A program made the position numbers and the translations under genes. Positions 5,222-5,292 of a stretch of DNA of 5,292 bases are shown piece by piece (position 1 is the first letter of the stretch; each line of letters begins with the position of its first letter). The notes under the pieces were generated by a model. The model was given only the letters and a program-made list of their open reading frames with translations, had not been told where the DNA came from and did no database searches. The stretch is from Hungateiclostridiaceae bacterium UBA3922 (GTDB taxonomy: Bacteria; Bacillota; Clostridia; Acetivibrionales; DTU013): assembly GCA_002386045.1 (NCBI GenBank), contig DGEQ01000090.1, positions 1,386 through 6,677 on the forward strand, in the 5' to 3' direction.

Positions 5222-5292
5222 ATGTCATTTTTTGAGAGCGCGATTGTTGGTCTTGTCTGCATGGCAGTCGTATTTGTAGTATTGGCAGCTTT
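5222..5292 (+). CDS. OadG-like sodium-pump decarboxylase gamma subunit, start only
   Basis: Only 23 codons are visible before the window ends. The translation, MSFFESAIVGLVCMAVVFVV followed by LAA, is a short N-terminus running straight into a hydrophobic helix. This matches the usual opening of OadG-family gamma subunits (small one-TM proteins with a G-x-x-M-x-V-V-F-x-x-L pattern). These subunits help assemble biotin-dependent, Na+-translocating decarboxylases for oxaloacetate, methylmalonyl-CoA or glutaconyl-CoA. A strong ribosome site and a near-consensus promoter precede it. If correct, downstream genes should encode carboxyltransferase, biotin carrier and beta membrane subunits. Other short membrane proteins cannot be excluded from so little sequence. 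Confidence 0.55.
   Translation, partial: MSFFESAIVGLVCMAVVFVVLAA

Noticed and set aside
1..5292. CRISPR array, insertion sequence, tRNA or rRNA
   Set aside because: No regularly spaced repeats, transposase motifs, terminal inverted repeats or cloverleaf sequence were seen.

Overview
The window reads as a signalling locus from an anaerobic bacterium, followed by the first codons of what looks like a sodium-pump decarboxylase operon. Presence of a GGDEF-EAL protein argues for Bacteria. Frequent AGG (Arg) and ATA (Ile) codons in moderately GC-rich genes, strong purine-rich ribosome sites, sigma70-type promoters and an OadG-like start suggest a Clostridia-type Gram-positive anaerobe (Pelotomaculum/Desulfotomaculum-like) or possibly a syntrophic deltaproteobacterium. 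This taxonomic reading is inference and not secure.

Layout. 1-296: AT-richer upstream region with a terminator-like hairpin and a possible promoter; no convincing gene. 297-2717 (+): membrane sensor histidine kinase whose extracytoplasmic sensor resembles an ABC-type substrate-binding protein, followed by PAS, HisKA and HATPase domains. 2718-2836: 119-base gap with two possible RNA hairpins, the second terminator-like. 2837-4477 (+): two-TM GGDEF-EAL protein. 4478-4590: gap between convergent genes with a GC-rich hairpin. 4591-4869 (-): 92-residue acidic protein of unknown function. 4870-5221: divergent regulatory region with a promoter facing each way and a roughly 145-base leader ahead of the last gene. 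5222-5292 (+): start of an OadG-like membrane subunit, cut by the window edge.

How it may work. The kinase probably senses a small ligand outside the membrane and autophosphorylates on His591, but no response regulator is present. The co-directional GGDEF-EAL protein looks catalytically compromised in both domains. Its signature is AGDKF instead of GGDEF, the guanine-contacting Asp is Asn and the I-site is absent. In the EAL domain the DD pair is DN and the catalytic-base Glu is Asp. It may therefore be a nucleotide receptor or scaffold and not a c-di-GMP enzyme. This double degeneracy next to an unpartnered binding-protein kinase is the most interesting feature of the window. The second is the divergent control region with its structured leader.
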